DNA of 53,948 bases from Pseudoxanthomonas suwonensis (GCA_003240695.1 QFNC01000017.1:1-53948); one strand, 5' to 3'. Shown: positions 42,670-52,015, counted from the stretch's first letter. Numbers and translations: made by a program. The notes: generated by a model not told the origin, from the letters alone.

Positions 42670-44829
42670 TCAGAACTTGCCGTAGTAGCCTTCCTTCAAT
42701 GCATCGAACAGATTGGCGGCGGTGTGCAGTTCGCCGTCGTACTCGATCTGCTCGTTGCCCTTCGCCTCCACCACGCTGCCATCCGCCAGTTCGAAGCGGT
42801 AGGTGGTGTTCTCCAGATCGGCTTCCTTCACCAGCACGCCCTGGAACGCCGCCGGGTTGAAGCGGAAGGTGGTGCAGCCCTTCAGGCCTTTCCGGTAGGC
42901 GTAGCGGTAGATGTCCTTGAAGTCCTCGTACGGGTAGTCGGTGGGCACGTTCGCGGTCTTGGAGATCGACGAATCCACCCAGATCTGCGCGGCGGCCTGC
43001 ACGTCCACGTGTTCCTTCGGACTGATGTCGTCGGCACTGATGAAGTAGTCCGGCAGCTGCGCGCCGGCATCCTCGGCAAAGGGCATGGCCTTCGGATTGA
43101 CCAGCGCGCGGTAGGCCAGCAGTTCGTACGAGAACACATCCACCTTTTCCTTGGTCTTCCTGCCTTCGCGGATCACGTTGCGGCTGTAGTGGTGGGCGAA
43201 GGAGGGTTCGATGCCGTTGCTGGCATTGTTGGCCAGCGACAGCGAGATGGTGCCGGTGGGCGCGATGGAGCTGTGGTGGGTGAAGCGCGCGCCGGTCTCG
43301 GCCAGTTCATCCACCAGGTCCGGAACCACCGTGGCCAGCTGCTGCATGTAGCGCGAATACTTGGCGTGCAGCACCTTGCCGGGAATGTCCTGGCCCACGG
43401 ACCAGCCGTCGGCGGTCATTTCCGGGCGCTTGCGCAGCATCTCGGCAGTCACGGTAAAGCGTTCTTCCATGATCGGGGCCGGGCCCTTCTCGCGGGCCAG
43501 TTCCAGCCCGGTTTCCCAGCCGGCCACGGCCATCTCGCGGGCGATGCGCTCGGTGAACTCGCACGATTCCGGACTGCCGTACTGCATGCGCAGCAGGGTC
43601 ATGGTGCTGCCCAGGCCGAGGAAGCCCATGCCGTGGCGGCGCTTGCGCAGGATTTCCTCGCGCTGTTTCGCCAGCGGCAGGCCGTTGACCTCGACCACGT
43701 TGTCCAGCATGCGGGTGAACACTTTCACCACGCTGCGGTACTCCTCCCAATCGAAGCGGGCGTGCTCGGTGAACGGATCGCGCACGAACAGGGTCAGGTT
43801 GACCGAGCCCAGCAGGCAGGCGCCGTAGGGCGGCAACGGCTGCTCGCCGCAGGGATTGGTGGCGCGGATGGTCTCGCACCACCAGTTGTTGTTCATGGCG
43901 TTGACCTTGTCGATCAGGATGAACCCCGGCTCGGCATAGTCGTAGGTGGACACCATGATCATGTCCCACAGATGCCGCGCCTTGACGTGGCCGTACACCT
44001 TGCAGGCCACCATGCCGTCGTCGCGGACCACGTAGTTGACGTGGGTGGGCCATTCGCGCCACTGCACCTGGGCCGGATCGGCCAGGTCCACCTCGTGTTC
44101 TTCCTGCAATGCCAGCGGAAACACCAGCGGCCAATCGGCATCGGCCTCCACCGCCTGCATGAAACCGTCTGTGATCAGCAGGCTGAGGTTGAACTGGCGC
44201 AGCCGGCCATCCTCGCGCTTGGCCCGGATGAAGTCGCGCACGTCGGGATGGGACACGTCGAAGGTGCCCATCTGCGCGCCACGGCGGCCACCGGCGCTGG
44301 ACACGGTGAAGCACATCTTGTCGTAGATATCCATGAACGACATCGGGCCGCTGGTGTAGGCGCCGGCGCCAGCCACGAACGCGCCGCGCGGACGCAGGGT
44401 GCTGAACTCGTAGCCGATGCCGCAGCCGGCTTTCAGGGTGAGGCCGGCCTCGTGCACCTTCTCCAGGATGCCGTCCATCGAATCGAGGATGGTGCCGGAC
44501 ACGGTGCAGTTGATGGTGCTGGTGGCCGGCTTGTGTTCCTGCGCGCCGGCATTGGAGGTGATGCGGCCGGCCGGGATGGCGCCGTGGCGCAGCGCCCACA
44601 GGAAACGCGGATACCAGCGCTCGCGCAGTTCGGGCGTGGCTTCGGCGTCGGCCAGGGCGCGCGCTACCCGCTGCCACGTGCCGTCGATGTCGGTATCGAC
44701 CGGTTCGCCCGACTTGGTGGTCAGCCGGTACTTCTTGTCCCAGATGTCCAGCGAGGCCGGTTGCAGGGCGATGGCGGCTGTCGCCTCCCGCGCTGCACGC
44801 GGAACGGCTTCCAGACGGGCGGTGCTCAT
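42670..44829 (-). CDS. nrdJa: class II (adenosylcobalamin-dependent) ribonucleotide reductase large chain NrdJa
   Basis: A 719-residue catalytic chain that reduces ribonucleotides to deoxyribonucleotides with adenosylcobalamin. Active-site cysteines are visible: STINCTVSG (first redox Cys) and NPCGEQPLPPYGACLLG (the radical Cys in NxCxE with the Glu). Phosphate-binding-type text APTGTISLSLANNASNG is there, as is the C-terminal short Cys segment GLKGCTTFRF. The start at 44829 has AAGGAGATCACC in front. It is transcribed before the histone-like gene and nrdJb. The NrdR-like palindrome upstream (44920-44975) suggests repression by NrdR when dATP/ATP is high. Confidence 0.95.
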   Translation of the reverse strand: MSTARLEAVPRAAREATAAIALQPASLDIWDKKYRLTTKSGEPVDTDIDGTWQRVARALADAEATPELRERWYPRFLWALRHGAIPAGRITSNAGAQEHKPATSTINCTVSGTILDSMDGILEKVHEAGLTLKAGCGIGYEFSTLRPRGAFVAGAGAYTSGPMSFMDIYDKMCFTVSSAGGRRGAQMGTFDVSHPDVRDFIRAKREDGRLRQFNLSLLITDGFMQAVEADADWPLVFPLALQEEHEVDLADPAQVQWREWPTHVNYVVRDDGMVACKVYGHVKARHLWDMIMVSTYDYAEPGFILIDKVNAMNNNWWCETIRATNPCGEQPLPPYGACLLGSVNLTLFVRDPFTEHARFDWEEYRSVVKVFTRMLDNVVEVNGLPLAKQREEILRKRRHGMGFLGLGSTMTLLRMQYGSPESCEFTERIAREMAVAGWETGLELAREKGPAPIMEERFTVTAEMLRKRPEMTADGWSVGQDIPGKVLHAKYSRYMQQLATVVPDLVDELAETGARFTHHSSIAPTGTISLSLANNASNGIEPSFAHHYSRNVIREGRKTKEKVDVFSYELLAYRALVNPKAMPFAEDAGAQLPDYFISADDISPKEHVDVQAAAQIWVDSSISKTANVPTDYPYEDFKDIYRYAYRKGLKGCTTFRFNPAAFQGVLVKEADLENTTYRFELADGSVVEAKGNEQIEYDGELHTAANLFDALKEGYYGKF

Positions 44830-44919
44830 GGACGGTGATCTCCTTGGTGGAACAGCGGCAGGCAAGGGTGGAACAGTACGATGTTGGCCATGACGGTGTG
44901 GTCACTCCCCATTCATGAA

Positions 44920-44975
44920 CCACTAGGATTGGTTGCCAGCTGAGCTCGCAACCCCAACATGTTGGGGTTGCGAGC
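44920..44975. promoter_or_regulatory. probable paired NrdR boxes upstream of nrdJa
   Basis: A perfect 32-bp palindrome fills 44944-44975 (GCTCGCAACCCCAACA and its mirror). Its central 16 bp (44952-44967) contain CAACATGTTG, matching the NrdR core CWANATNTWG at every fixed place. A weaker box (44920-44935; C, A, T and G at four of the fixed places) lies 32 bp away centre to centre, the three-helical-turn spacing known for paired NrdR sites. It lies 91-146 bp upstream of the nrdJa start and could also serve the divergent protease gene. Confidence 0.65.
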
Positions 44976-45184
44976 CTAGCGCGAGTGTCGGATCGTTTCA
45001 AGTTCTTTGCTGTACTGGCCTGTCAAGCCACGCACTATCTTCTTTCGATCAAATCGTTTTCAGCGACAGTTGCGCAAGCGCGCGCCACACTCGGCGCTGC
45101 GAGTGATGGCTGAAGCGGCTTGAACGCGCCGGCCGCGCCACCATCACCCTGCACCGACCCTTGATTCTTTCCGGAAGTCGCCGC

Positions 45185-46609
45185 ATGCGCCCCCTGCCGA
45201 CACTGCTTGCCCTGACCCTGGCCGCCGGATTCGGTGGCTTTGCTGCCACCGCTTGGCTGAACGGCATCCAGCCCGCGGCCCAGGCGGCACCACTGGCCAC
45301 GGCCACCTTGCCGGGCGTTGCCGCCCTGCCGGCCGCCGCCGGAGGTCAGCCGCTGCCATCGCTGGCCCCGATGCTGGATCGGGTGATGCCGGCGGTGGTG
45401 AGCGTGCACACCAAGCAGCGGGTGCGAGTGAGTCCGTTCGGCGGCGATCCGTTCTTCCGCCGGCTGTTTCCGGAACTGAGCCAGGAACGCATCAACGAAT
45501 CGCTGGGTTCCGGGGTGATCATCGATGCCGCGCAAGGCCTGGTGCTGACCAACCACCACGTGATCGAGGGCGCCGACGACGTATCGGTGACCCTGGCCGA
45601 CGGCCGCACCCTGAAAGCCACCTTCGAGGGCTCCGACCCCGACACCGACGTGGCGCTGATGCGCATCCCGGCGCAGAACCTCACCGCGATCGCGCTGGGC
45701 AACAGCGACGCGCTGCGGGTAGGCGATTTCGTGGTGGCGGTGGGCAACCCGTTCGGGGTGGGGCAGACGGTCACCTCCGGCATCGTTTCGGCGGTGGGTC
45801 GCAGCAATCTGCCGGGGGTCGGCTTCCAGAACTTCATCCAGACCGATGCCAGCATCAACCCCGGCAATTCGGGCGGCGCGCTGGTCGATCTGAACGGCCG
45901 CCTGGTGGGCATCAACACCGCCAGCTTCAATCCGCGCGGCTCGGCCGCCGGCAACATCGGCCTGGGTTTCGCCATTCCCGCCAATCTGGCCGGCAGCATC
46001 AAGGACCAGTTGCTGGCCAACCAGGGCGTGGTGCGGCGTGGCAGCCTGGGCATCGACACCCAGGACGTGACCGAACAGCTGGTCCGCAATCTGGGCCTGA
46101 GCGAGGCCCGCGGTGCGGTGGTCACCCGCGTGCATCCCGGCTCGCCTGCCGCGGCGGTGGGCCTGAAGGCCGGCGACGTGATCGTGTCCGCCAACGGCCA
46201 GCGCATCGACAACAGCGAGGCCTGGCGCAACTTCCAGGGACTGCAGCCGGCCAACGCCCGGGTCACCCTGGAGCTGCGCCGCGAGGGCAAACCGCTGCAG
46301 CTGACCACCGGCCTGCGCGAACAGGACCGCGACGGTGCCAGCGTGGATCCACGGCTGGACGGCGCCCGCTTCGCCGAACTGCCCGAAAGCCTGCGCCGCC
46401 AGGGCATCAGCGGGGTGCTGGTGGAAGAGGTGGCCCGCGGCAGCCGCGCCGAACGCAACCGCCTGCGCAATGGCGACGTGATCCTGGACAGCAGCAGCGG
46501 CCGCTTCAGCGATCTGTCCGGCTTCCGCGCCAGCCTGCGCCAGCCACCCGAACAACTGCTGCTGCGGGTGTGGCGCAATGGCCAGGTCGGCACCCTGGTG
46601 CTGCAGTGA
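45185..46609 (+). CDS. HtrA/DegP-type periplasmic serine protease
   Basis: A 474-residue Do-like protease/chaperone. Signal or membrane segment (residues 1-22, LLALTLAAGFGGFAATAW), then a trypsin-like domain with His in TNHHVIEG, Asp in DPDTDVALMRI and Ser in INPGNSGGALVDL; PDZ1 (residues about 270-365, RGSLGIDTQDV; VKAGD-like GLKAGDVIVSANG) and PDZ2 (about 385-474, GVLVEEVARGSRAERNRLRNGDVI). The arrangement and an N-terminal Ala/Pro-rich stretch suggest the DegQ/MucD branch. Start at 45185 is the natural ATG; a TTG 24 bp upstream is less likely. It clears misfolded envelope proteins. Confidence 0.93.
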   Translation: MRPLPTLLALTLAAGFGGFAATAWLNGIQPAAQAAPLATATLPGVAALPAAAGGQPLPSLAPMLDRVMPAVVSVHTKQRVRVSPFGGDPFFRRLFPELSQERINESLGSGVIIDAAQGLVLTNHHVIEGADDVSVTLADGRTLKATFEGSDPDTDVALMRIPAQNLTAIALGNSDALRVGDFVVAVGNPFGVGQTVTSGIVSAVGRSNLPGVGFQNFIQTDASINPGNSGGALVDLNGRLVGINTASFNPRGSAAGNIGLGFAIPANLAGSIKDQLLANQGVVRRGSLGIDTQDVTEQLVRNLGLSEARGAVVTRVHPGSPAAAVGLKAGDVIVSANGQRIDNSEAWRNFQGLQPANARVTLELRREGKPLQLTTGLREQDRDGASVDPRLDGARFAELPESLRRQGISGVLVEEVARGSRAERNRLRNGDVILDSSSGRFSDLSGFRASLRQPPEQLLLRVWRNGQVGTLVLQ

Positions 46610-46696
46610 TCCGTGCATCGCTGCCCTCACGCCGTCTTGCAGCGCGGCTGGCATGCTGAACCACTGTTCCCCATTCCCATTCTCCAGGAGACACCC

Positions 46697-47059
46697 ATGA
46701 GCCCCACCGCCACCGACAACATGAAGGCCGGCCTGAGCGAAGCCGGCAGCCACCTGAAAGACGCCGCCGGCCACACCGGCGAAGCGCTGAAGAACGTTGC
46801 CGCCGCCGCCGGCGAGGAAGCCCGTCTGGGCAAGGCCAACCTGAAGGCCGATCTGGCCGATTCCGCGCTGGCCGGCCTGTCCGCGCTGGAAAACGTCGGC
46901 GCCGCCTCGCGCGAACAGCTCGATGCGCTGATGGACAAGAGCCGCGACCTGATCGACAGCGCCGCCGAACTGGTGCGCGAGCGCCCGCTGGCCTCCTTCG
47001 GCGTGGCCTTCGCTGCCGGTTTCGTGCTGGCCAAGCTGGCCCGCAGCAGCAGCAAGTAA
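46697..47059 (+). CDS. YqjD/ElaB/DUF883-type membrane-associated protein
   Basis: A 120-residue helical protein: long amphipathic helices (MKAGLSEAGSHLKDAAGHTG; RLGKANLKADLADSALAGL) and a C-terminal short hydrophobic anchor (PLASFGVAFAAGFVLAKLARS), the DUF883 layout. E. coli YqjD and ElaB bind ribosomes at the inner membrane in stationary phase. A good CCAGGAG site precedes ATG 46697. It opens the yqjD-yqjE-like cluster, 18 bp before the next gene. Confidence 0.85.
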   Translation: MSPTATDNMKAGLSEAGSHLKDAAGHTGEALKNVAAAAGEEARLGKANLKADLADSALAGLSALENVGAASREQLDALMDKSRDLIDSAAELVRERPLASFGVAFAAGFVLAKLARSSSK

Positions 47060-47077
47060 GCCTGCGGCAGGCATCGG

Positions 47078-47644
47078 GTGAGCGATCCCGCTTCCGCCAA
47101 CGGCGACCCGCGCGCTTCGTCCCCCTCCGGCACTTCCGTGGCACCGGACGTGCTGGAAGCGCTGCGGCAACTGTCCGACACCGGCAAGGCCAGCCTGCAT
47201 GCCGGCAGCGAGGCCGGCAAGGCCTTCCGTTCCTTGCTGGCTGCCGACGTGTCGCTGGCGCGCAGCGCCTTCGGGCGCACGCTGGCCATGACCGGCTTGG
47301 CGATCGTGTTCGGGGCATCGGCGTGGTTGCTGATGATGGCAGCGGCAGTGATCTGGCTGATCCGGTATTTCGACTGGCCCTGGTCGCTGTCGCTGCTGGC
47401 CTGCGGACTGCTGAGCCTGGTGATCGCCGGCATCAGCGCCTGGCTGGCGCAGCGCTATTTCGAACACACCCGCCTGCAGGCCACGCGCCGGCAGCTGGCC
47501 CGGCTGGGCATCGGTGAATTGTCGAAGCTGATGCCCTCTGCCGGCTCCGGACAATCGGCCAAGCAGGCCGCCAAGCAGGCACCCACCCAGGCCGGCGGCG
47601 AAAAGGTGAAGGACAGCCGTGGGGTGGAGATCACCCCGCCATGA
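47078..47644 (+). CDS. YqjE-like (phage-holin superfamily III/DUF1469) membrane protein
   Basis: A 188-residue protein beginning with GTG. An N-terminal charged region precedes two membrane helices (GLAIVFGASAWLLMMAAAV and WSLSLLACGLLSLVIAGIS) separated by a short loop, the DUF1469 two-helix plan, and a basic C-terminal tail. It sits between the DUF883 gene and the YqjK-like gene with a 4-bp overlap downstream. Same gene order as yqjDEK in enterics. Role in envelope stress is only inferred. Confidence 0.82.
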   Translation: MSDPASANGDPRASSPSGTSVAPDVLEALRQLSDTGKASLHAGSEAGKAFRSLLAADVSLARSAFGRTLAMTGLAIVFGASAWLLMMAAAVIWLIRYFDWPWSLSLLACGLLSLVIAGISAWLAQRYFEHTRLQATRRQLARLGIGELSKLMPSAGSGQSAKQAAKQAPTQAGGEKVKDSRGVEITPP

Positions 47645-48096
47645 GTTTCGAGCAGCTGAAACAGAAAGTGACCCAGGCCGAACAGGCGCTGGAAGCGCAC
47701 GAGCGCCATGTGGCCGCCGATTGGCGGCAATTCAAGGCCTCGTGGAAAAGCGCGTGGACACCCGGTCGCATCGTGGTGGCCGGGCTGCTCGGCGGTGCCA
47801 CCGTTGGCTTTGCCGAACCGATGAAGAAGCTCACCGGCAGCGGGGTGCTGCAGATGCTGGCCTCGCTGTCCAGCCTGGTGGCCAGCGGCGGTGCGCAGCA
47901 GGCAGCGCAGGAAGCAGAACACGCTGCCGACACCGCAGCACTGGCCACGGTGGATCCGGCAGCGGCGGCGCATCAGGCACGGGTGGCGATCGACCCGCCG
48001 CAAGCTGTGCCGGCCCAGGCCGTGACCGCTGCGGCACCGCCATCGCAGCGGCCCTACGAGCTACCGGAAAGCTTCCGCGACAGCGGGCAGCTATGA
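47641..48096 (+). CDS. YqjK-like small protein with one membrane helix
   Basis: A 151-residue protein: N-terminal charged coiled-coil (LKQKVTQAEQALEAHERHV), a weak hydrophobic stretch (TPGRIVVAGLLGGATVGFA), then an Ala/Gln-rich tail of low complexity. The place after the yqjD- and yqjE-like genes suggests it corresponds to yqjK. Its start overlaps the stop before it by 4 bp and its own stop overlaps the transporter start by 4 bp. Confidence 0.7.
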   Translation: MSFEQLKQKVTQAEQALEAHERHVAADWRQFKASWKSAWTPGRIVVAGLLGGATVGFAEPMKKLTGSGVLQMLASLSSLVASGGAQQAAQEAEHAADTAALATVDPAAAAHQARVAIDPPQAVPAQAVTAAAPPSQRPYELPESFRDSGQL

Positions 48097-49220
48097 CCGC
48101 CACCGGCCGCGATCCGGACGCTGCAGCCGATGCCGCATCGTCTGGCGACCGGTCGGTCACCGCAGCGGCGCATGTCCGCCCGCGTGCCAGTACGCCGATG
48201 GTGGTGCTGGCCACCTTGGCGGTGCTGTACACGCTGTGGATCACCCAGGACCTGATCCTGCCGGTCCTGCTGGCCGGATTCTTCGCCCTGATCGGCAATC
48301 CCCTGATCCGCCTGCTGCAGCGCGCCTACGTCCCGCGCGCCATCGGAGCGCTGCTGGTGCTGACCGCCGGCATCGCCGGTACCGTGCTGCTGGCCACCCA
48401 GCTGGCCGAGCCGGCCATGACCTGGGCGCGCGAGGCGCCGCGCCAGCTTCGCGATCTGGCGCCGCAGCTGCGCAAGGTGACCCAGCCGGTGCAGGACGCC
48501 AACAAGGCCGCGGAGAACATCGCCCGTGCGGCCGGCGGCGACACGGGAAACACCCGGGTGCAGGTGGTGCGCACGGAAATGAACGACCCGTACAAGGTGC
48601 TCACCTCCACGCCGAAATATCTGGCCTCGGTGCTGGCGGTGGTGCTGCTGACCTTCTTCTTCATGGTGTTCGGGCAGCGATTGCAGCAGAACGCCATCGG
48701 CCTGCTGCCGGGTCGGCAGCAGAAAAAACTGACCGTGGACATCCTGCAGTCGATCGAGCGGGAAATGTCGCGCTACGTGCTGACCATCAGCGCGATCAAC
48801 ACCGTGGTCGGACTGGTGATGGCGGCATTGCTGCACTGGGTGTGCGAGCTGGCCCCGCAGGACGCCCTGCTGTGGGGCACGATGGCCGGCTTGCTGAATT
48901 TCGCGCCCTACGTGGGGCCGCTGATCGGCGTGATCGTGATGCTGCTGATGGGCTTCGTGGAATTCGACGGCCTGTTGCCATCGCTGCTGCCGGCGGCGCT
49001 GTACTTGGGCCTGCACACGCTGGAAGGGCAGATCATCACCCCCATCGTGCTGGGCAAGCGCATGGCCATCTCGCCGCTGGTGCTGATCCTGGCGCTGATG
49101 GTGTTCGGCTGGGGCTGGGGCATCATCGGCCTGCTGCTGGCGGTGCCGCTGGTGGCGTGCTTCAAGATCATCCTGGGCAAGATCGACGGGCTGGAAGGCT
49201 GGGCCCGGCTGCTGGAATGA
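48093..49220 (+). CDS. AI-2E family transporter (PerM/YdiK-like)
   Basis: A 375-residue membrane protein with about eight helices in the AI-2E/PF01594 pattern: two N-terminal helices (VVLATLAVLYTLWITQDLIL), a cytoplasmic-type loop with helix pair (QDANKAAENIARAA), TFFFMVFGQRLQQN, and the conserved end GWGIIGLLLAVPL and ACFKIILGK. The family exports small metabolites; some members have been called autoinducer-2 or Na+/H+ carriers, so the substrate is open. It starts 4 bp inside the upstream gene. Confidence 0.9.
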   Translation: MTATGRDPDAAADAASSGDRSVTAAAHVRPRASTPMVVLATLAVLYTLWITQDLILPVLLAGFFALIGNPLIRLLQRAYVPRAIGALLVLTAGIAGTVLLATQLAEPAMTWAREAPRQLRDLAPQLRKVTQPVQDANKAAENIARAAGGDTGNTRVQVVRTEMNDPYKVLTSTPKYLASVLAVVLLTFFFMVFGQRLQQNAIGLLPGRQQKKLTVDILQSIEREMSRYVLTISAINTVVGLVMAALLHWVCELAPQDALLWGTMAGLLNFAPYVGPLIGVIVMLLMGFVEFDGLLPSLLPAALYLGLHTLEGQIITPIVLGKRMAISPLVLILALMVFGWGWGIIGLLLAVPLVACFKIILGKIDGLEGWARLLE

Positions 49221-49248
49221 TCGACATCGGCATCACCCCGGTACACTG

Positions 49249-49986
49249 GTGCCGGTGAGCATCGACATCCGCGCCATCACCTTGGATCTGGACGACACGC
49301 TGTGGCCGTTCGCGCCCATCGCGCTGCGGATCGAAACCTCCCTGCATGCATGGTTCGAGCAGCACAGCCCGCAGACGGCCGTGCAGTTTCCACCGCACAC
49401 CCACCGGCAGCTGCGTGTGGACCTGCGGGAGCGGCATCCCGAACTGGCCCACGATGTCAGCCGCCTGCGCCGATTGGGCATCGAACACGTGCTGCGCGAA
49501 AGCGGCGGCGACGTGGGTCTGGCGGATGCCGCCTATGCCGCCTTCCAGGTGGAGCGCAACCGGGTGGATTTCTATCCGGATGCCCTGCCGGCGTTGCACC
49601 GCATCGCCGCGCGCCTGCCGGTGGCGGCGCTGACCAACGGCAATGCCGACCTGCAGACCATCGGGATCGCGGACTTGTTCGCCTTCCGGCTGACCCCGGC
49701 CGAACACGGCACCGCCAAGCCCGACCCGGGCATCTTCCTGGCTGCCTGCGAGCGTCTGGGCCTGTCGCCGGAGCAGGTGCTGCACGTGGGCGATGATGTG
49801 GATGCCGACATCCACGGTGCGCACCGCGCCGGGCTGCGCAGCGGCTGGATGCACCGCAGCGATGCGCACGCGCGATACCCGCACTGGCCGGAGCACGCCG
49901 GCTTCCGGCCCGATCTGATCGTGCCCGACATGACCGCACTGGCCGACTGGCTCGATGCCCACCTTGCCCACAGGACCGCCGCATGA
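49249..49986 (+). CDS. HAD-superfamily phosphatase (YigB-like)
   Basis: A 245-residue hydrolase. HAD motifs are clear: I DLDDTLWP (nucleophile Asp), II AALTNGN, III TAKPDP (Lys), IV VGDDVDAD. A helical cap lies after motif I. Start is GTG at 49249 or a second GTG at 49255; both make sense. YigB dephosphorylates FMN and sugar phosphates; the specific substrate here cannot be told. Its TGA overlaps the ATG of the M17 gene by 4 bp. Confidence 0.9.
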   Translation: MPVSIDIRAITLDLDDTLWPFAPIALRIETSLHAWFEQHSPQTAVQFPPHTHRQLRVDLRERHPELAHDVSRLRRLGIEHVLRESGGDVGLADAAYAAFQVERNRVDFYPDALPALHRIAARLPVAALTNGNADLQTIGIADLFAFRLTPAEHGTAKPDPGIFLAACERLGLSPEQVLHVGDDVDADIHGAHRAGLRSGWMHRSDAHARYPHWPEHAGFRPDLIVPDMTALADWLDAHLAHRTAA

Positions 49987-51374
49987 CCCTGCCTGCCGGA
50001 TTCGTTGCCCCCGCTGACGCCCGCGACCCCATCCCCCTGCACATCGTTCGGCGCAGCGGCTTCGACGCCTGGCGCCAGGCGCAGCTGCCGGCACACGGAC
50101 AATGGCTGGATGCGCAGCGCTTCGTGGCCGATGGCGGCAGCGTCAGCCTGCTGCCGGGCGAGAGCGGCATCGCCGCCGCGGTGATCGGCGTGGACGATGT
50201 GCTGGATCCGTTCGCGCATGCCCACGCACCGTTCGCGCTGCCACCGGGCGATTACAGCCTGGCCACCGCACTGGACGACGACGCCATGGCCGCGCTGCGG
50301 CTGGGCTGGGGGCTGGGCAGCTACCGCTTCACCCGCTACAAGCAGCCCAAGCGCGAACCGGCCCGGCTGGTCTTGAATGATGATGATGACGATGCGGACT
50401 GGCGCGACCTGCTGCAGGCCTGCACCCGCGTGCGCGACTGGGTGAACACGCCCACCGAGCACATGGGTCCGGACGAACTGGAAGCCACCGCGCGCGCCAT
50501 CGCCAATGACCACGGTGCTCGCATCACCGTGACCACCGGCGATGCGTTGCTGACGCAGAATTTCCCCGCCATCCATGCCGTGGGCCGTGCCAGTCACCGC
50601 GCGCCGCGACTGATCGCTTTGCACTGGGGCGATGCGGCGCATCCGCACGTGGCGCTGGTGGGCAAGGGCGTGTGCTTCGATACCGGCGGGCTGGACATCA
50701 AGGCCGCGGCCGGCATGCGCAACATGAAGAAGGACATGGGCGGTGCGGCGCATGCGCTGGCGCTGGCCGGACTGGTGATGGCACGACGCCTGCCGCTGCG
50801 GCTGACGCTGCTGCTTCCGGCGGTGGAAAACGCCATCGGCCCGAATGCGCTGCGTCCGGGCGAGGTGATCGCCACGCGCAAGGGCGTGAGCGTGGAGATC
50901 GACAATACCGACGCCGAAGGCCGGCTGGTGCTGTGCGACGCGCTGGCCTTGGCCGGTGAATCCAAACCCGACCTGCTGCTGGATTTCGCCACCCTCACCG
51001 GTGCCGCCCGCATCGCGCTGGGTCCGGACTTGCCCGCGCTGTACGCCAACGACGACACGCTCGCCGAGGACTGGCTCCGTGCCGGCCAGCAGGTGCGTGA
51101 TCCGCTGTGGCGCATGCCGCTGTGGCGGCCGTACCTGCGCTATCTCACCAGCGGCATCGCGGACATCGCCAACGGCAGCAGCAGCACCATGGCCGGCAGC
51201 GTTACCGCCGCGCTGTATCTGGAGCGCTTCGTGCCCGATGGCCACCGCTGGGCACATGTGGATGTGTACAGCTGGAACGATGCCGACCGTCCGGGCCGGC
51301 CCGCCGGCGGCGAAGCGCAGGGCTTGCGCGCGGCGTTTGCATTGCTGAAGGGGTTCAAGGTTGCGGGTCGGTGA
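49983..51374 (+). CDS. leucyl aminopeptidase family (M17) protein
   Basis: A 463-residue zinc aminopeptidase that releases N-terminal residues from peptides. The signature NTDAEGRLVL, the zinc Lys in VGKGVCFDTGGLDIK, the MKKDMGGAA motif and C-terminal DVYSWNDADRPGRP are all present. The N-terminal domain is shorter than in PepA. Homologues in xanthomonads are listed as M17 family or leucyl aminopeptidase; a DNA-binding role like that of PepA is not implied. Translation is coupled to the HAD gene. Confidence 0.93.
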   Translation: MTLPAGFVAPADARDPIPLHIVRRSGFDAWRQAQLPAHGQWLDAQRFVADGGSVSLLPGESGIAAAVIGVDDVLDPFAHAHAPFALPPGDYSLATALDDDAMAALRLGWGLGSYRFTRYKQPKREPARLVLNDDDDDADWRDLLQACTRVRDWVNTPTEHMGPDELEATARAIANDHGARITVTTGDALLTQNFPAIHAVGRASHRAPRLIALHWGDAAHPHVALVGKGVCFDTGGLDIKAAAGMRNMKKDMGGAAHALALAGLVMARRLPLRLTLLLPAVENAIGPNALRPGEVIATRKGVSVEIDNTDAEGRLVLCDALALAGESKPDLLLDFATLTGAARIALGPDLPALYANDDTLAEDWLRAGQQVRDPLWRMPLWRPYLRYLTSGIADIANGSSSTMAGSVTAALYLERFVPDGHRWAHVDVYSWNDADRPGRPAGGEAQGLRAAFALLKGFKVAGR

Positions 51375-52015
51375 TCCGGCCAGCATGTGCCGATCGCATG
51401 GCGACGCGGCTGCGTTGCCGACAGCCGATCAGCGGGTCGGCCCTGCCGGGCTTGCCGGTACTGCTGCTTGTCGCCTGCACGCTGCCCGTCGGGATCGACG
51501 TTGACGCACACGCGCCCGCCGCAGAGGGCCGCATCGGACGCGTAATACGCCTGCAGCACCGGAATCGCGTTTTCGTAGCGGCCCAGTTCGTCCTTCACCG
51601 TACGCAGTTCGCGGCGGTAATACCCCAGCACGGCCCAGGCCACCGCCGCCAGCAGCAACGCCAGCACGGCCAGGCCGGCATACCACGTCCACAGCGTGCG
51701 GCCCGCACCCTGCAACTGGCGCGCGAATGCTGCGGTGGCCCGATCCACCTCGGCCGTGGCCGGTGCCACCGCCACCTTGGCCTGCTCGGCGATGTGGCTG
51801 GAGGCGCCGCTCACGATGCCTTCCACCCGCCGCTGCAGCTGCTGCACCTCGCTTTGCATCGCCGCCATGCGCTGGTGCACGGCCGCATTCAACTGCGCGT
51901 CGCGCTGCTCGAACTTGGCCAGCACCCCGGCCTGCAGCTTCACCGTGTTCTGCAGCGAAGCCAGCAACGCGGGCAGCTCGCCCGCACCCGGCAGCGCATG
52001 GCCTGCCGTGCTCAT
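51140..52015 (-). CDS. coiled-coil, single-helix membrane protein; 3' part antisense to the M17 gene
   Basis: A 291-codon frame. Residues about 1-105 form long Gln/Ala/Glu coiled coil, residues about 106-130 a membrane helix (WYAGLAVLALLLAAVAWAVLG), residues 131-185 a short domain (VKDELGRYENAIPVLQAYYA, two Cys in ALCGGRVCV). The last ~100 codons read through the reverse of the M17 gene end and have a random character, so the normal stop is probably missing after about residue 195. The start overlaps the upstream gene's stop by 4 bp. The N-terminal part is real; an accessory role for the RTX/lysozyme gene is only a guess. Confidence 0.6.
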   Translation of the reverse strand: MSTAGHALPGAGELPALLASLQNTVKLQAGVLAKFEQRDAQLNAAVHQRMAAMQSEVQQLQRRVEGIVSGASSHIAEQAKVAVAPATAEVDRATAAFARQLQGAGRTLWTWYAGLAVLALLLAAVAWAVLGYYRRELRTVKDELGRYENAIPVLQAYYASDAALCGGRVCVNVDPDGQRAGDKQQYRQARQGRPADRLSATQPRRHAIGTCWPDHRPATLNPFSNANAARKPCASPPAGRPGRSASFQLYTSTCAQRWPSGTKRSRYSAAVTLPAMVLLLPLAMSAMPLVR

